From positions 1,178,001 to 1,242,000 of the forward strand of contig WACJ01000045.1 in NCBI GenBank assembly GCA_008973525.1: a stretch of DNA of 64,000 bases, written 5' to 3'. Each line of letters opens with the position of its first letter. Position 1 is the first letter of the stretch. The position numbers were made by a program, and so were the translations under genes. The notes below the pieces were generated by a model that was not told where the DNA came from, ran no database searches, and saw only the letters and a program-made list of their open reading frames with translations. Origin of the DNA: Stenopsyche tienmushanensis. Taxonomy: Eukaryota; Arthropoda; Insecta; Trichoptera; Stenopsychidae. This document shows, in pieces, positions 1 to 13,476 of the stretch.

Positions 1-295
1 AACGGGCTGTGGTTTTTTAAAAGTTAGCCATACTGATTGGTAGAGAGAAATCTCTTGACAAAGCGAGCATAACAGGAACACGATAATATGTATATTCACG
101 TTGTAGTGTCCAGTTACGTGAAAAGATAAGAAAGTAAGAAATCCCGCCAAGTTCGAACGGGTCAATAGCGCCCGCGAGTTTCTTGCGGGATTGGAGATAA
201 AAAGTGGTTGGTTCATTACACGTCTGAGTAAAAAAGATAGTGATGTCATATCAATTCCCCATTTGCTACAAACACTCAAAACAAAAATCATAGCC

Positions 296-605
296 TCAGT
301 GTTTTAGGACCGAAAAGGCATCATTTTGGTCAACTTTTAATGCACAACGATACGTTCGTATATTCTCAGATGAGAAATGATAGAATTGATGCAAAAATTC
401 GTCTTGAACCATCGCCAAACACTCGATTGAAACATCATCAAGGCGATGTTTTTGTTCCGTTGTGAGCAAACATGGCACCCATCATGCGTACAGCTTTCTC
501 ATGTCGAATTTTTCAGTCAATATGCGATGTACGACATTTTTTTATAAAGCCTACTATGTCTGCTAGCTCGCGCACTTTCAGTCGATGGTCATCCAATACC
601 ATTTA
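296..605 (-). mobile_element. Mariner transposase fragment (irritans-type)
   Basis: Minus-strand reading gives LLTTEQKHRLDDVSIECLAM and, after a frame break, IRTYRCA-like remains; upstream (480-605) LDDHRLKVRELADIVG-like sequence with stops. These are the helix-turn-helix/linker parts of irritans mariner transposases. Frameshifted and lacking termini; a dead fragment. Confidence 0.75.
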
Positions 606-690
606 ATAGACACTTTCTATCAAAGTATTTTTTTAAACACAATATCACCATATATTATTTTTTTTTCTAAAAAATAATGGATTAACAGCT

Positions 691-706
691 AGGGGGGGGG
701 AGGGGG
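691..706. repeat. Poly-G tract
   Basis: Nine Gs, one A, five Gs in an AT-rich setting; possible sequencing or replication trouble spot. Confidence 0.8.
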
Positions 707-1059
707 CGCAAGCTATTTGCCTCGGGCACTTCATACCTTCGTTACGACTCTGTTGAACGGGATAGTGATTATTTTAAAAAATAGTTAACAAGTGTGTCAA
801 CAATATCTGGTTTTTTTTGTTCAAATAAACTTTTTCTAAAAAAATAGTACACTTACTTTCGGGATATGCCATGTACAATAATGAAACTCGATGAAACAAC
901 TAACGACGCTCAATTCATAGCCTACGTACATGTTAGACCTGCCAAAATAGAAAAGGATTTTTATTTTATCAGCCAATTCATAATTTGGTGGACTTTTTGC
1001 CTAAAGAAGAAGGTGTGTTTCATTGCCTTCTCTATTTTTTTCTAAAAATTTGCTTCTAA

Positions 1060-1304
1060 ACGGGTGCTCAAAGATTTAGATATTGTTATGAAAGAGGTTG
1101 TTCAGGGCGCAAATAAGTTTAAACATCTTCATAGAGAAATTATGATTATTTCAACGAGAGTTGAAACTGTGGAGAAAGAAAGTAGAAGGTAGCTTCATCG
1201 TTTGACTATTGACTATTTGAAAGACGAAAACGCCAAGCTATCAGATGTTAACGATCTAATAACTGAGCTATGTTTTCCAGAATACATGACTAAATACAGT
1301 TGAG
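1060..1304 (+). pseudogene. Unidentified ORF remnant
   Basis: About 80 codons readable with a single in-frame TAG: LKDLDIVMKEVVQGANKFK, then HREIMIISTRVETVEKESRR, the stop, and LTIDYLKDENAKLSDVND. Probably a transposon-derived coding remnant; I do not recognise the family. Confidence 0.3.
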
Positions 1305-2621
1305 TATGCAGACCATTTGATTTCGAAGACTCGGTTCTTTTTTAGTTGGTGAGGGGCCGCAGCCGTAAAAGGTTAAGAGTCCCCGGTTTAGATTTTCAAA
1401 AAATCTTCATAAGTGAATGATAATGCAAGTCGATCTGTAACTCATCTTTCGTGCGTAAAAAGAAGGAATATCGAAACCGTCGAAAATCTTTCGGTCGATA
1501 TAAAGTTATAAAATTAGAGGGTATCTAACCGTCCCGCCCTACCGAAGCTCCGCGGGCTTTCGCCTCATTCGATATGCAAATTTGCGTCAAACGAAAAATT
1601 CACTTTCGATAATTGCGATCCTGCCGACCAAATTACTGCCCGCTCTTACCGGATAACGTGGAGCGAGAACGCGCCACTTATCTCAACGGCCTTCCATCAG
1701 TATTCGCACTTTATTTCTTTTTTCATTATTAACTTCACTCATTTATTGAAGTGGCACTTCGCCGGTTAGCATTTTCAAAATTATTTTTAAGTTAGCACGC
1801 CTTTCTTTTATGTGACTTAAATTTCAAATCTGCGCCCCGAAATGCATAATATAAGTTTTTTATTAATGAAATAAAAAAAGCGGCGCAGAAGTCCGGTGGA
1901 GAATGGGTTGAAGTGGCGCAAGCGCATGCGCACGCGTCAGACGCGTGCCCGCCACGCGCCACCACGCGCTTCTGCCTCACGCGACACCGCCTGCCCTTAC
2001 CCTTTTGCGTCCAACCGCATACAATCTTATTCTTTTCCTTCTATTTTTTCAATGAGTTAAAATGAATTAGCCTAATCATTGTTTATCAACATTTAACAAT
2101 GATTTAAGATAAATCGCTAGATTTATTTTATTTATGATAAAAATCACCAACACCAAGGTCTCAAAGGCATAAGTGACTTAACAATTTGCTTATTATTTTA
2201 CAACGTCGGGCTGGACTAAAATTGTACCATTATTGGGAATAATCTGTATTCTAATTGATATTTTAAAGATTTAAACAATTAAAATTGTAATAGATCGCTT
2301 CATTTGTGGCAATGAATATTAGATTAGCCCATTGTCTTCAGGATCAAGATTGTTTAAATCAAACAGATATTGTATTGTTAATGATAGAGCAAAGCTTCAT
2401 CAGATTTTTTACATCTTCAAGCTGTGAAAAATGAAACATAGATAGTCGCCATTATTTTAAAATAGATATGATACAATCCTATTTTACTTTTCGACTATAT
2501 ATATTTTATTTCATACTGTGCATTTTGTACGCTTTGATTTTTAATATTTCAACAGTTTATAGATTGAAATGAAACTTGTATAGGCACGGTAAGGAAAATT
2601 GACCTGAACGCAGGGTCGTAA
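1305..2621. other. No gene seen; partly CpG-rich unique DNA
   Basis: Mostly AT-rich. 1500-1650 and 1890-2020 are richer in CG dinucleotides. A 9-bp perfect inverted repeat with a 1-nt centre (GCACGCGTC/GACGCGTGC) lies at 1930-1948. No splice-bounded coding segment was found. Confidence 0.5.
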
Positions 2622-3060
2622 CACGGGCGCAATTGGGCTTGGGGCGCAAAACGTAGAATACCAACCCGGTCGAGAGTTGCACAAGCTTTTTATTTTACTC
2701 AATCATTTTACTTTACATTAACCAACACTGATTGACTCTGTCCGTTTTTATAATATATACTAAGTTGTCTAATCCCTCTTTTCTTCGTTATGGTTATGTT
2801 CATGTATGGCATCTGATCGCGAGGCGCTCTTTCGTCATTTCAACGGTCCGAAAAGCGGACCGATTGAGCATACAAACCGTATGGCCACTCCATCCTATTT
2901 TAGGGCTTTTTGCGGCATTATCTATGACCTGTACGATCATGGAAGCAACGTAGTGTTTAGACACTTTCTATTATTAATCCAAGTGACAATTGAGCGGTAA
3001 AAAAGAGAAAGAACCGTTCGTATAACTTTTCATCTCTCGCGCCACCTCTGTTGTATAACA
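2622..3060 (-). repeat. LTR-like repeat, copy 1 (longest)
   Basis: Closely matches 22029-22385 over most of its length (GACTCTGTCCG, AGCGGACCGATTGAGCAT, ATCATGGAAGCAACGTAGTG). Read on the minus strand, the family begins TGTTAT and ends GGCA, the TG...CA form of an LTR. No internal retroelement is attached, so a solo LTR is the best guess. No clear target duplication. Confidence 0.5.
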
Positions 3061-3177
3061 ACCAGTAGTCTACCTATTTTATTATATATTACAAAGTATA
3101 ATCTTTTAGCTAATAATTTCAATGAATAAATTGCAATTTTTCATAGAAACGTAGGATTATTTTTATAAATAAGTTTG

Positions 3178-3310
3178 AGACCCCGTGGATCCATTCGGCT
3201 CTTGGTGGGCGCAGTTTTCTATTACGATTTCACTATAACGCTGCATCAGATTCAACTACGATTTCCATATGAGTGATATCGTATATTTCAAAGGATTAAC
3301 ATGTTTTTGA
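3178..3310 (+). repeat. Dispersed repeat, copy 1
   Basis: Shares ATCCATTCGG, GATTTCACTAT, and GTGATATCGT with TATTTCAAAGGAT with 3795-3965; a shorter inverted match lies at 6655-6740. No coding content recognised. Confidence 0.55.
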
Positions 3311-3794
3311 TCAATTTCTTAGATCCCTTGAATTACGCAGCAAATAAAAAACTATTTGAGGCACCTTTTGGAATAAATAAATAGCCGCCAACACAAAATA
3401 AGACACAAGTATCATCCTCATCGCCCTGAAGAGTTTCATTTCTTTAATATTGAACGGTGTTTATATACTGAGTATTACTACACTTTTTTTAGATATATTT
3501 GTGTTAATTTTATTGGCTGGGTCGCAAAAATATCCATTGTGGGTCGCATTCGGTTCGCGGGCCATAAGTTTTTTATACATATAATATTGTCGGTGGTCAA
3601 GTGCTTCGTGCAGTTTTTTTTTTATTTTGAAAATATCTAGATGTTTTGATAAGTTCTTTATGTGTAGCCAATAGGATTTTTCTCGTAAATATAGCATATC
3701 ACTATTTATTGAAAAATAATTTGGCTGATTTTACATGCGCAGACAGTGGCAGATTTAGCACATGAAAGGATCTTTAGAGGCGCAATTTAAATTT

Positions 3795-3965
3795 GAGTCC
3801 CCGAAAATCCATTCGGTTTTTCGGCATGCAACAAATTCTAACGGTATTTTGGTCCTCGATATGCGCGGTTTCTAATTACAATTTCACTATTACGCGACAT
3901 GTATTAGGTTGGTATTTCAACCATAATTTTCATATAAAAGTGATATCGTGTATTTCAAAGGATGA
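3795..3965 (+). repeat. Dispersed repeat, copy 2
   Basis: Direct, diverged copy of 3178-3310, 0.6 kb away. The DNA between and beyond (3311-3794, 3966-5470) is AT-rich with no gene seen. Confidence 0.55.
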
Positions 3966-5474
3966 AAGTTCTGAAAATTAGTTTAAACATGCAGATAACA
4001 TATTCCTCTTTAAATTTTTGTTGTTAAATCATAAAAACGATGATGATTTCAAAGGAGAAAATTCGAATAAGGCTACCGCCCGCCGCAAATTACGGGTTAT
4101 TGATGGGCAGTCCGGGTCGATACAGGTGCTATCCGGTTTCAGAAACATTTGAAAAAAAAACATCCCAGTAATATATACTCAAAAATTCACTTAATCGGCG
4201 TCCGGTAGAGTAATTCATTGTCTCATTTTGCCTCTTTGATGTTACAAAAATGATATTAATCACGGCTACTTTCGGCTAAAAAATACTTTCGGGCCTGTTA
4301 AATATCAAACAAGACACACGAATAATACATTGATATTGAAAATGGTCTATTTCTAAATAAAAGTTGAAGTTTCTCCTCTGAAAAGGATTCTCTTGTGTCT
4401 TCACAAAAAGTGAAATATCGCGCGAAGCGATCCCTTGCGCCCTTTAATCATAGTTTACCGATAAAGTATCGCTTTGAAATGGCTTAATTGCACCTCAAAA
4501 GAATACCCTTTCAGAAGCAGGTATCTAATTTAGACCGGAATTGATCTATAATTAGACGAATCAACATCCACTGAATAAATATGTGTTTTGAGATTTCTTC
4601 TTAACGGAAAAAGGCTCACATTAGATCGTAAAAAATAAGTATGCCCGCAAACATTAATTTTGAGCATCTCGATGGGGATAAAAGTACGCCATGTTAGCTT
4701 CACATGCTGATCTTGTATCTTTGTAATGTTGTCACGCAATAAAAAAAATAATTGAAGGTAGTGTACATCCAAAAAGTTATAAGTTCATAAAGAAATATTG
4801 ATAATTCTTAGCTTGACTTTGTTAAATATACTCGAAGCTTTTATTTTGTTTCAGTTGTATCTGAAATTCACAACAAATCCGCTCAAATCCATGAGCTCTA
4901 CGAGTCTTTTCCGTTAAGTTCTAAACGAGAATATTGGGGTGGGTTTCGCGTCAGTTGCAATACATTTGAATCGTTTTATATAAACATTTACTTTTGCAAA
5001 AAAAATTAAATAATTTCATCCGTAACATTGCGAAACGCTCAAGTGTGTTTTGAAATGAAATATGAACAATTTGTGGCGTTTGACCTTCAGTCAAAGAATC
5101 TAAAAGGACAATCGTAAAAAGTCCACCCTCGTCGCTCGTCCCTTATCTGGATCGGTTGATCTTTTTTCCGTGCGAGTGACACGTCAGTAATTTTTGTTGA
5201 ATTGCGTTCCTCGCTCGTATCGGCTGATCGATCTAGATGAGGGTTTGCCTAATTTTTAAACGAATATTACAATCGCACTACCCAGGAGACACTTTTCGAA
5301 ACGAAGGCTCAATCTCGCTTCGTTGCATCGAAGCACTGACATCTATCGACGAGCTGCTGAGGCTGGAATAAAGACGATAATTCTTTAAATTGCGAAAACA
5401 TGCTTTCTAAACCAGCAAGAAAAATCTTCAGATTTAATAAGTATTAGTCAATTAGCAGTCAAGTTAGTCAAAAG

Positions 5475-6288
5475 GACGCTATTTGATCGTTTTTAGGGAC
5501 TAGTTGCACTTAGGCTGCTGCATTTTCAAGTCGTATTTTGTACTCTTTCGGTGATTATATTCATCAAAAATAAATTGTTATTTTTAAAATTCAAATTTAA
5601 CAACCAAATTTACAATGGATCGATTTTCGGCGAGTAAAGAATTTATTCGAAATTTAATGCTTTATCATTTTCTCAAAAAAGAGACTGCAACGCGCGACAC
5701 TAAAAATATTTGCGATGTGCTGGGACATATTTTAAGTGTTCGCTAATGTCATAATTGGAACCAGAAATTTCGATCTGGAAATTTTGATTTTAAAAATTGC
5801 CCCCGAATTGGAAGACTGCGTAAGATGAATGCCGCCACATTGATAGCTGAAATCGAAAGTAATCCAACAGCAACTATTGATAAAATATCGGTCAATCACG
5901 GATACTAATAGTCGAGTACTCAGAGAAATCAGAAAAATATCCGGAATCCGAAAATATAAATATCATTGGATGAAAGACAATTCAACATCGTCCTTATTCT
6001 CCATACATCGTTCTGTCAGATTTCCATCTTTTTAGATATATGTAGCATTCTTTTCATAAGAAAAATTACAGAACAAACGATGAGGTCAATAATGGACTTT
6101 TATAATATTTTTGTTCAAAGTCCGTGATTTTTTTATGGCAGAGATATTAAAATGTTACCAGATAGATGCAGAATGGTCATATATAACGATGGAAATTATA
6201 TTTTGTAATAATATGCTAAAAATTAGAAAAATAAGAGCATTCAAATCTTTCATTTAAAAAACGAAAATCTTTATGGATATATCATATA
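5475..6288 (+). mobile_element. Mariner element, family B copy 1 (decayed)
   Basis: A transposase start is readable at 5615 (MDRFSASKEFIRNLMLYHFL), followed by FRSGNFDFKNCPRIGR after a stop: the N-terminal helix-turn-helix region of mariner transposases. The right end AACGAAAATCTTTATGG is shared with the ends of copies at 11.0, 17.4 and 20.9 kb. Internal deletion and multiple stops. Confidence 0.7.
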
Positions 6289-7854
6289 ACTCGAGTTCAT
6301 TGAATATATTTAATTGTGTGAATCGATTTTTTTTTTATTAAGAAGAATACAAATGATAATATTATTTTGAAAGAAAATGCGCGTTGTAACAGTGGCAGAG
6401 CGAGAGGAGCGCGTCGGCGTCGAGACGATGCGGGGCGTCGCGGGGCGTCGCGAAGTCGCCAAGACCTCCGCAGGCCACGCCCACGATCCTCCGCCCTCGC
6501 TATTTCGGAAGCTGCGCCGCTCTATTTTACACTCCTTTCCAAACTTCAAATATTACATATAAAGGGAGCGCCGATACTCATTCCAATCCTGACATTTTCA
6601 AGAGTCACCAGTGCTATAATATAAATCACACTCAGGGCCCCGCTAAATCGCTCTCTCTGCACTTTCTCCGCCCTAATGCCCCGCAATAGAGAAATCGTAA
6701 TAGAAAAACGCGTTTTCGAGGGCCGAATGTGTCCAGGGGCCTTAAACTAAAATTATGCTAAAGATCTCTTGAGTGACCCACCTAAATTTGAAGTTTTTTT
6801 TTTATTTTAGCCAAAATTAACCTTTTAGTTTGACCCCTATGTTGTGAGTACTATCAGATGGAAAAATCTAGAATGATCCGTCAATCTCAGGGCCACACAG
6901 CGTGTATTAAGCTTATATTTTAATAAATAAATACTGTTTCTCCGTCTCTCCTCAAGCTCTCCAACTCAACGTGCAAGAATGCTCTTTACGAATCACTGGA
7001 ATTCGATCGCAAATACGTGACTGTACTCTTCAAAAGGTTAACCGCTTACAAATAATTCCACTTTATCGCGGGAACGATTTGAGAGTTTTTTTAGTGTTTA
7101 TCTGAGAGTTTTTTTTTATTGTAATTTTTAACAAATTTTAAATCGGTTGCAAGTACGTTTCCATAACAAATACCCTCTTAAAGTCTTCTAAGTATACATA
7201 TATGTGGGGCCTTTCAAATAAAATGCGAGACCCGGGTCAATTAATATTTTAGTGGCTCTTCCAAGTTTAAAATAATATCTTGGTTAAGACAATAAAATCT
7301 AAGAATAATAAAGAAAATAAACTCCAGCACAGGTATTACGATATGGGCACGGAAACACTGCATACGATTCTCCTTCTTTTTCCGATCGCGTTTATTAATG
7401 TTTATATAAAAATAAAATGGTTACGAAACTATAATAAATAAATTGAAAAATATTAATTATTTAACAAAAAAGGTTTTTTTCTTATGTGCACACAACAAAA
7501 CGAACACAACACTAAAAAAAGGTGATATTCAGATAATGGGGCAACTCCCAAACAGTACATGAGGTGCTAAATACACAGATGAAGTTTAAAGAAAGAAATC
7601 CCTTCAAAACGATAAGGACGATGCTTGTGACTTAACTACCAAACCAAACGCCTGTTCTCGTGTTTTAATTACATTGGTTATCAAAACAATCGGACAATTG
7701 AGTTTAAGAAAGCTTTTACACGAAGCAAATGTCACATCGAGTATAAGATTGTGAAAAGAGACCCGAGTTGATAAGAGACTGGAAACGCATCAGGAATTCA
7801 TAAAATTAAGCTTTTATATCTAGTATTATATCTATATTTATTCTTATATCTAGA
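6289..7854. other. No gene seen
   Basis: AT-rich except a CpG-rich patch at 6375-6520 whose open frames on both strands overlap and look like composition artefacts. 6655-6740 is an inverted partial copy of the 3178 repeat. Confidence 0.5.
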
Positions 7855-8470
7855 AAGAGGCATGGATGAAAAGGGAGATTTTTGAAGATTTGTTCAAAAA
7901 TAAATCGTTTCTGGAAGTGTAAATTTTAAATTAAAAAAAGGGTTTGTGATACTGTGAAAAAAAGTGATGGACTTGTGGTTACAAAACTTTGACACCTAAT
8001 GTGACATCTTTGATTAGGATGGAGAAAGATTCTTCCTGGCATGGAAATAGATCAATGCATTCAGAAGATAATGAAGCAAATGATACAAGTGAAGAGGACA
8101 GTATTGAATCATATTGAAACATTGCTAGATTACGCTGAACAAAGAGGATTTGAATGTAATGTTATAATAGTTTTAAAAAATATATGAAAATTAGTTTAAA
8201 AAATCTCAAAAACAAACAAAAATTACAGATTTTTAAAAAATATATTCATATATATTATTTTATTATTTTGGTAACGCTTAGTGCTACTATGAGCGTTTTT
8301 CAAAATAAATTCTAAGTATTAAAATTATGAAATAAAAATTGCATTGTAAATATGATGTATGTAAATGTAAATGTAATGTATACATTTGATGATTTCGATT
8401 ATCCGTGTTTTTCAGTTATCCGCGTTCTTCCTCCCCAGGATTAGCCCAGATAATCGAGAGTCTACTGTAG
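7855..8470 (+). mobile_element. Pogo/Tigger-like element remnant with right terminus
   Basis: Reads WMKREIFEDLFKN-like (a Tigger DDE region pattern) near 7865 and ends in GATAATCGAGAGTCTACTGTA, a pogo-type terminal sequence resembled at 40320-40360. Frames are broken. Confidence 0.5.
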
Positions 8471-8850
8471 TTCGGAAATAGTAAAGCGCGGCATAGTCGT
8501 CCGAAAAGCGGAACGTCGAGCGAGACACGCCCATCGAGCGCCGATTGGCCGACGGGCCGCGGCCCGCGCGGACTGAAAACTATCATATTTCGGAAGTCGA
8601 CCGAAGGCCGGGATGCAAAATTTCGAAGATTCAAAAATGATGTGGATAGACGCATCGAGCGTCCCGAAACGTGCGATCCGGGAACCGGGGGCGTAAGTGG
8701 GATTCGAGCGTATCGGGGCGCGGGGAGGCTCTTCGGTTAGAGGGCGGCTCGCGACACGCTCCATTCGCGCCTAGTGACGCGCGCGATGCGCTCGCCTTCG
8801 CACCGTCACCGGCGCCTGCTCCCGCTCCTGCGCTGCTTCCAGGTATCCTC
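8471..8850. other. CpG-rich unique segment
   Basis: Markedly GC- and CG-rich compared with its flanks, with overlapping open frames on both strands and a donor-like TTCCAG|GTATCC near 8841. Could hold an upstream non-coding exon or promoter, possibly of Poxn 9 kb downstream; nothing links them directly. Confidence 0.3.
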
Positions 8851-9060
8851 CTCGCGCGCGTATCTATCAACACTTTGCATCGGACTAGTCACTCGATTGT
8901 CATGGGTTCAAATCTGCGCGAGGTGTGGCTGGCGACCACATTTTAAAAAACATGTATTCGCTATGAAAAACCATATCGAAATGTTTTGCAACAGTTCCAT
9001 AAAAGAGATTGCCAAAAGCCACCTCAAGTCAAGATTTGACTTTATAACAATCAGGTAACA
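8851..9060 (+). repeat. tRNA-derived SINE, copy 1
   Basis: Has a B-box-like GGTTCAAATC followed by a tail (TGGCTGGCGACCACATTTTA, CTATGAAAAACCAT, GCCAAAAGCCACCTCAAGTC) shared with 52600-52752 and, in part, 10880-10950. Pol III promoter plus shared tail is SINE structure. Confidence 0.6.
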
Positions 9061-10020
9061 TATGACTATAACTACAAATTTAAAATTTAAATTCAATATA
9101 TATATAATGTACATTTTATTCTATATTTGATATAGATTTAATAAATTTAGGGTTTGTAACACAGCGTAAATAAACAGATGAGTGTGTGTATTTTTTCAGG
9201 AAATGTTTTACGTACACGTTGTTTAGAAATAATTACAACCCTCGCATAGTGAAAAACCGATACGTACAATGACCATGTTATCATGACCAAATTTATCTGA
9301 AAAACGATGATCGTGAGCGAATTACGCTGGAGATCTACAGAAAAATATCATATTTTAAAAAAAAATATTTAACACATTATCGCCGGGATATTTGCACGAA
9401 CCGCATATGTTCCAGCGCGGGAGTTTTTTTGCATTTTTCCTTTTTTAAATTCTCACTAATATGCGCGTAACTTTCGAAGTTTTAAACATATCTCAATCAT
9501 TTTCACGCCAATATCTGCAGATTACACCCATGAGCACCAAAATATAAAAACAATAATTTACACTCTTAAAATACTAAACAAATTTTTTAGATCGAAAAAG
9601 ATGTGTGTCGTGTGTGAAATATAAAATGTCACCATGTCGAATTCGAAACACATGTTTCAAGATTCGATATTTCTTTGAGGGGGAAAAAACTTGCGAGACA
9701 TTTATTTGTGACAATAATAAATTTTAGCAAATAAGTAAATTTTATGAATGAGTTTCTCGTGTCCAATTATAATATTACAATCCACGTGTTTGTGACGAAT
9801 GACTTCGGATTCTGTCGATTGTCATCATCCGTCGGAGGATTTCCAATTCATGATTTAAGCAGGATTAAAACGATTTAATAAAAGCTTCGATCAAAATTTG
9901 CGCGACGAAGAAACGACGGGAAGTGAATTTAATCTATGCAAATTCTGAAGACCGAGATTCAATCAATCGTCGCATATTTAGTGTTATTTTTCTTAAATCT
10001 GAATTAAATCCGAGATAAAA

Positions 10021-10860
10021 TTATCCACTTTGCTGAAGTTCATCTTCTCGCTCGTCTCCGTCGCGGTGGTGATCTTCGTTTCGTCCTCTGCTCCGTCGTT
10101 CGATCCTTCCCGTTCGAGATGTACGTTTAGAATTTTTACGAATGCGAGTCCTCTCAAAGGAAGCTTTCGATCTTGAGCGACGATCGCGCTCGAAGGAGCG
10201 AATTTCAGTGCAAAAAGACAGTCGGGATCCGAACGGAGGGCCGAAACAAAAAGAGCGAGCAGAGCGTGAATAATAATTGGCAGTAAATGTAAGCGGATCG
10301 TAATGAGATCGATATCGGGAGGCTATTGCGGCGCGAAAGTGAGCCGTTCGAGCGGGTGGTCTTACCGAGAAATCCACCTTCATCTATTCATTCTCTTCGA
10401 TTCTTCTCTTTTTGGCGAAACGAGCACGATTCGACACCTCCGTCGGTTTTCTTCCCGCATCACGCCGCAGAGCGCTGTCGAGAAATATTTGGAAAAACAG
10501 CGGAATCGGAGGTCGCGACGTCCATTCAGCTCGATGGCCTTTTATGAATCAGTATGTTTTATAAGAAGAGGATCGTTAGCACATTTTCGTTGCGTTCCTG
10601 GGACCGCTTTTTATCCGCTCCGGGACCAGTTCGCGGCGCATCCGAGGACCGACGCATCGCATCCGAGCGTAATTACACTTTTTATTGCATAAAAAGTGGC
10701 GTAGTCGTTTCGCTTCCGAAAATCCCCATTTTGAAAACGAATTCAAAAATCGAAAGCTGCAGATCTTAGATCCGACGCGCGTCTGCGCTCCTCGGGATGC
10801 GGCGAACAATCGTTCGACGGATTTGCGCGGTTAAAATCGGGAATCATCGAAAGTTAAAAA
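10021..10860. other. CpG-rich unique segment
   Basis: Overlapping open frames of up to ~130 codons on both strands, none with recognisable protein sequence. Raised CpG marks it off from the AT-rich 9061-10020 stretch, where nothing is seen. Possible regulatory DNA. Confidence 0.3.
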
Positions 10861-10869
10861 TTCGGATTT

Positions 10870-10950
10870 GTCTCGCAGCTTGGGTTTAAATCCTACAGGA
10901 GTATGGCTGGCGATCACATTTTAAAAACACTATGAACATAAAAATAAATG
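10870..10950 (+). repeat. tRNA-derived SINE, copy 2 (truncated)
   Basis: B-box-like GGGTTTAAATCC followed by GTATGGCTGGCGATCACATT, matching copy 1. Truncated after ~80 bp. Confidence 0.5.
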
Positions 10951-11002
10951 CATCTAAAATCAAATAGATCAAAGCGCGTTTATACAATACATATATAAGA
11001 TG

Positions 11003-12078
11003 TACCCATAAATATTTTCGTTTTTTAAATTAACGATTTGAATGCTCATATCTATATTTATTTTTAATGTATTATTACAAAATGTAATTTGCATCGTTAG
11101 ATATAACCTTTCTCCGCCTATCTGGTAACATTTTAATGCCTCTGCCATAAAACATCACGGGATGTGAGCGGAAATATTATAAAAGTTCTTTTTTAGATCT
11201 CATCGTATGTTTGGTAATTTTTCACATCCAAATAATGCTGCATAGATCTAAAAATATATAAATCTGATGGAACAATCCCAACAAAAAGGCAAAATATTTT
11301 TTGTTGTTATCAGGCCGGATTTAGAGGTTGGTTTGGCTATTTAACCCTTCGATAGTCATTGATTTTTGCGTCCATAATAATTTATCATCTCCAATTATTC
11401 CTTCTTTAAAGTCCTTATGACGTCCAACAAGGCATGAATTTTGATGTGTCATATCCGATGTCGGATATAGGGGATCTCCATATGAGATCCTTACATAGGG
11501 AAAGGATTTAATTTGGAGGTTTCCCGTTGCCTTCCACATATGGTAAAATAAGGATAGGATTATTTGGAAAGATAGGAGAGAAGAAAATCTATGAGTGAGT
11601 AGCGAAATTATCATTATATATAAATGATAATATAATAATTACGACTTATGACGACCCTGCACAACTTTATTAATCGCCTCAGTATTTACTTTTTCAAATC
11701 CTGGAAATCAGAGTAAACCTGGATCGAGACGATCGATCAAAAATATTAATATTTACGATCTCCCAAATATGTTGGTATAGTGAAATATTTTTTCATAATA
11801 TGGATTTGAATCCGAACCTTTACAATGCGAGTCCAGGATAAGTCCAGTCCTCAAACATAAGTATCCGAGATTGGCCGATATTATTTTGATAAAATCATAA
11901 AGCATTAAATTTCGAATAAATTCTTCACTCGGCGAAAATCATTCCATTGTAAAATGGGTTGTTAAAATTGAATTTTAAAAATCACAATTTATTCCTAATG
12001 AGCATAGTCAGCGAAAGAGCCTAAATGCAACTAATCCCCAAAAACCTTCAAGCAATAAAACGAAAATCATTTTGGGTT
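11003..12078 (-). mobile_element. Mariner element, family B copy 2
   Basis: Terminal inverted repeats of the form ACCCATAAATATTTTCG at the left and the complementary CGAAAATCATTTTGGGT at the right, with the family leader (AATTTAACAACCCATTTTACAATG-like on the minus strand) near the right end. About 1.07 kb; transposase heavily mutated. Confidence 0.7.
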
Positions 12079-13476
12079 CCATTTATATTTAAAGCGAACG
12101 ACAATATTAAACGTATATTATACCTTACGTTGAAATATGTCATGTTCCTCATTTTTTAAACAAGTCTGTAAAATGATAAATTTTCATTTTTTGATTGTGC
12201 TAAATCAACATTTAGTTAATGTCCAAGCTAACTGTAATATTTATTAGATTTTTTTCGGTGATGAATATTAGGCTTGCGGGGCAAGAAACGAATATCTCGG
12301 TGGTGTGCGATTAGAGCGCGGAAGGGTAGGTCTTACCCCGCCAGCGATATGCTAATATTTTCGTAAAAAGTCACTCTCTATAAGAATAAATCAAATTATT
12401 TTTCGTGCCAGGTCGCAGAGCTTTCGTTACGAGCGAACCGTAACGAGCGTACAGTCACGCTACGCTCTTACAATAATTGTTAACTTTATGGCTTATATTA
12501 CAGATTATGCTATTATTTATTTATATTTACGAAAGGCGTGCGCGAGCCCCCGTCCACTTCGCAGGGGTGTCGATTTCGGGAATCCGGGATCTCTCGCCTC
12601 GCAGCCTTCGAAAGCTCTCTCGTGAAAAATGCGATTTTTTTTCAAATACGCTGAACAAACACAAATCGAAACGGTGAAATCGTTTTCGTAACGGTCGAGC
12701 GTAAAGCTCGAGTCGGTCCCCTGACGGGACCTCGCGTTTATGCATATTTAATATTCGCTGGGCAGGCATTATGGTAATCTTTCATAATATTTTTGATACG
12801 GTCATATACCTTATAAAGGGATAATTATTCGGTAGTTCGCAGGGCTGAATTGTAACAGACCGAATGGCGTTTTATTTCATTATTTGCTTCTACAGAAAGC
12901 TCAACTAATGCGAACCCTCCATTCATTACGTTGAAGTGAATATTCTTCATCAAAGTCATTTATATCGACAAATGAGCCTCAAATTTAAACCAGAACTTAG
13001 CATTTAATCGTCAAATTAAAATTTCACACTATCAAGCCGCTTCTTGGATATTAAAAGTGGCATAAAATTTAAAAGTAAACTTGTCAATTTGTATCCATCT
13101 TATAAACGAGTTTTATATTATATTATTTTACGGTTACAGCTTCGGTATTGGTGTTCACGTTTAATAGAAGTACTCAAGTTGAAAAATTCGAACGCTTAGA
13201 TTCATTTAACATACTTATGTGAGAGCTTCCGTTTACTATCTTTTCAAATTGATTATATCTTATCTTCATAATTCTCGAATTGACCAATCATGATAGAATC
13301 CTAGTCGCCATTTGATTTCGATTGCAAGGTATTCATACAACAAAATGCAAAAATAACAGCAAGAAGTACAGCAAGTAAAGGCCGCATTTGATGGATATAT
13401 CAGTCTACTGATTCCATTCAAACTTCACCTTGAAAGAATTTGAATGCAATAATTATATACTTCTTTGAATAACATT
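12079..13476. other. No gene seen
   Basis: AT-rich with a CpG-rich island at 12290-12760; the open frames there overlap on both strands and carry no recognisable domain. Confidence 0.4.

Noticed and set aside
8462..8946. Overlapping 80-100 codon frames
   Set aside because: GC-driven open frames on both strands without domains or splice pairs; kept only as a CpG-rich block.
10021..10692. 120- and 129-codon frames on opposite strands
   Set aside because: Mutually overlapping and low-complexity; no protein family recognised.
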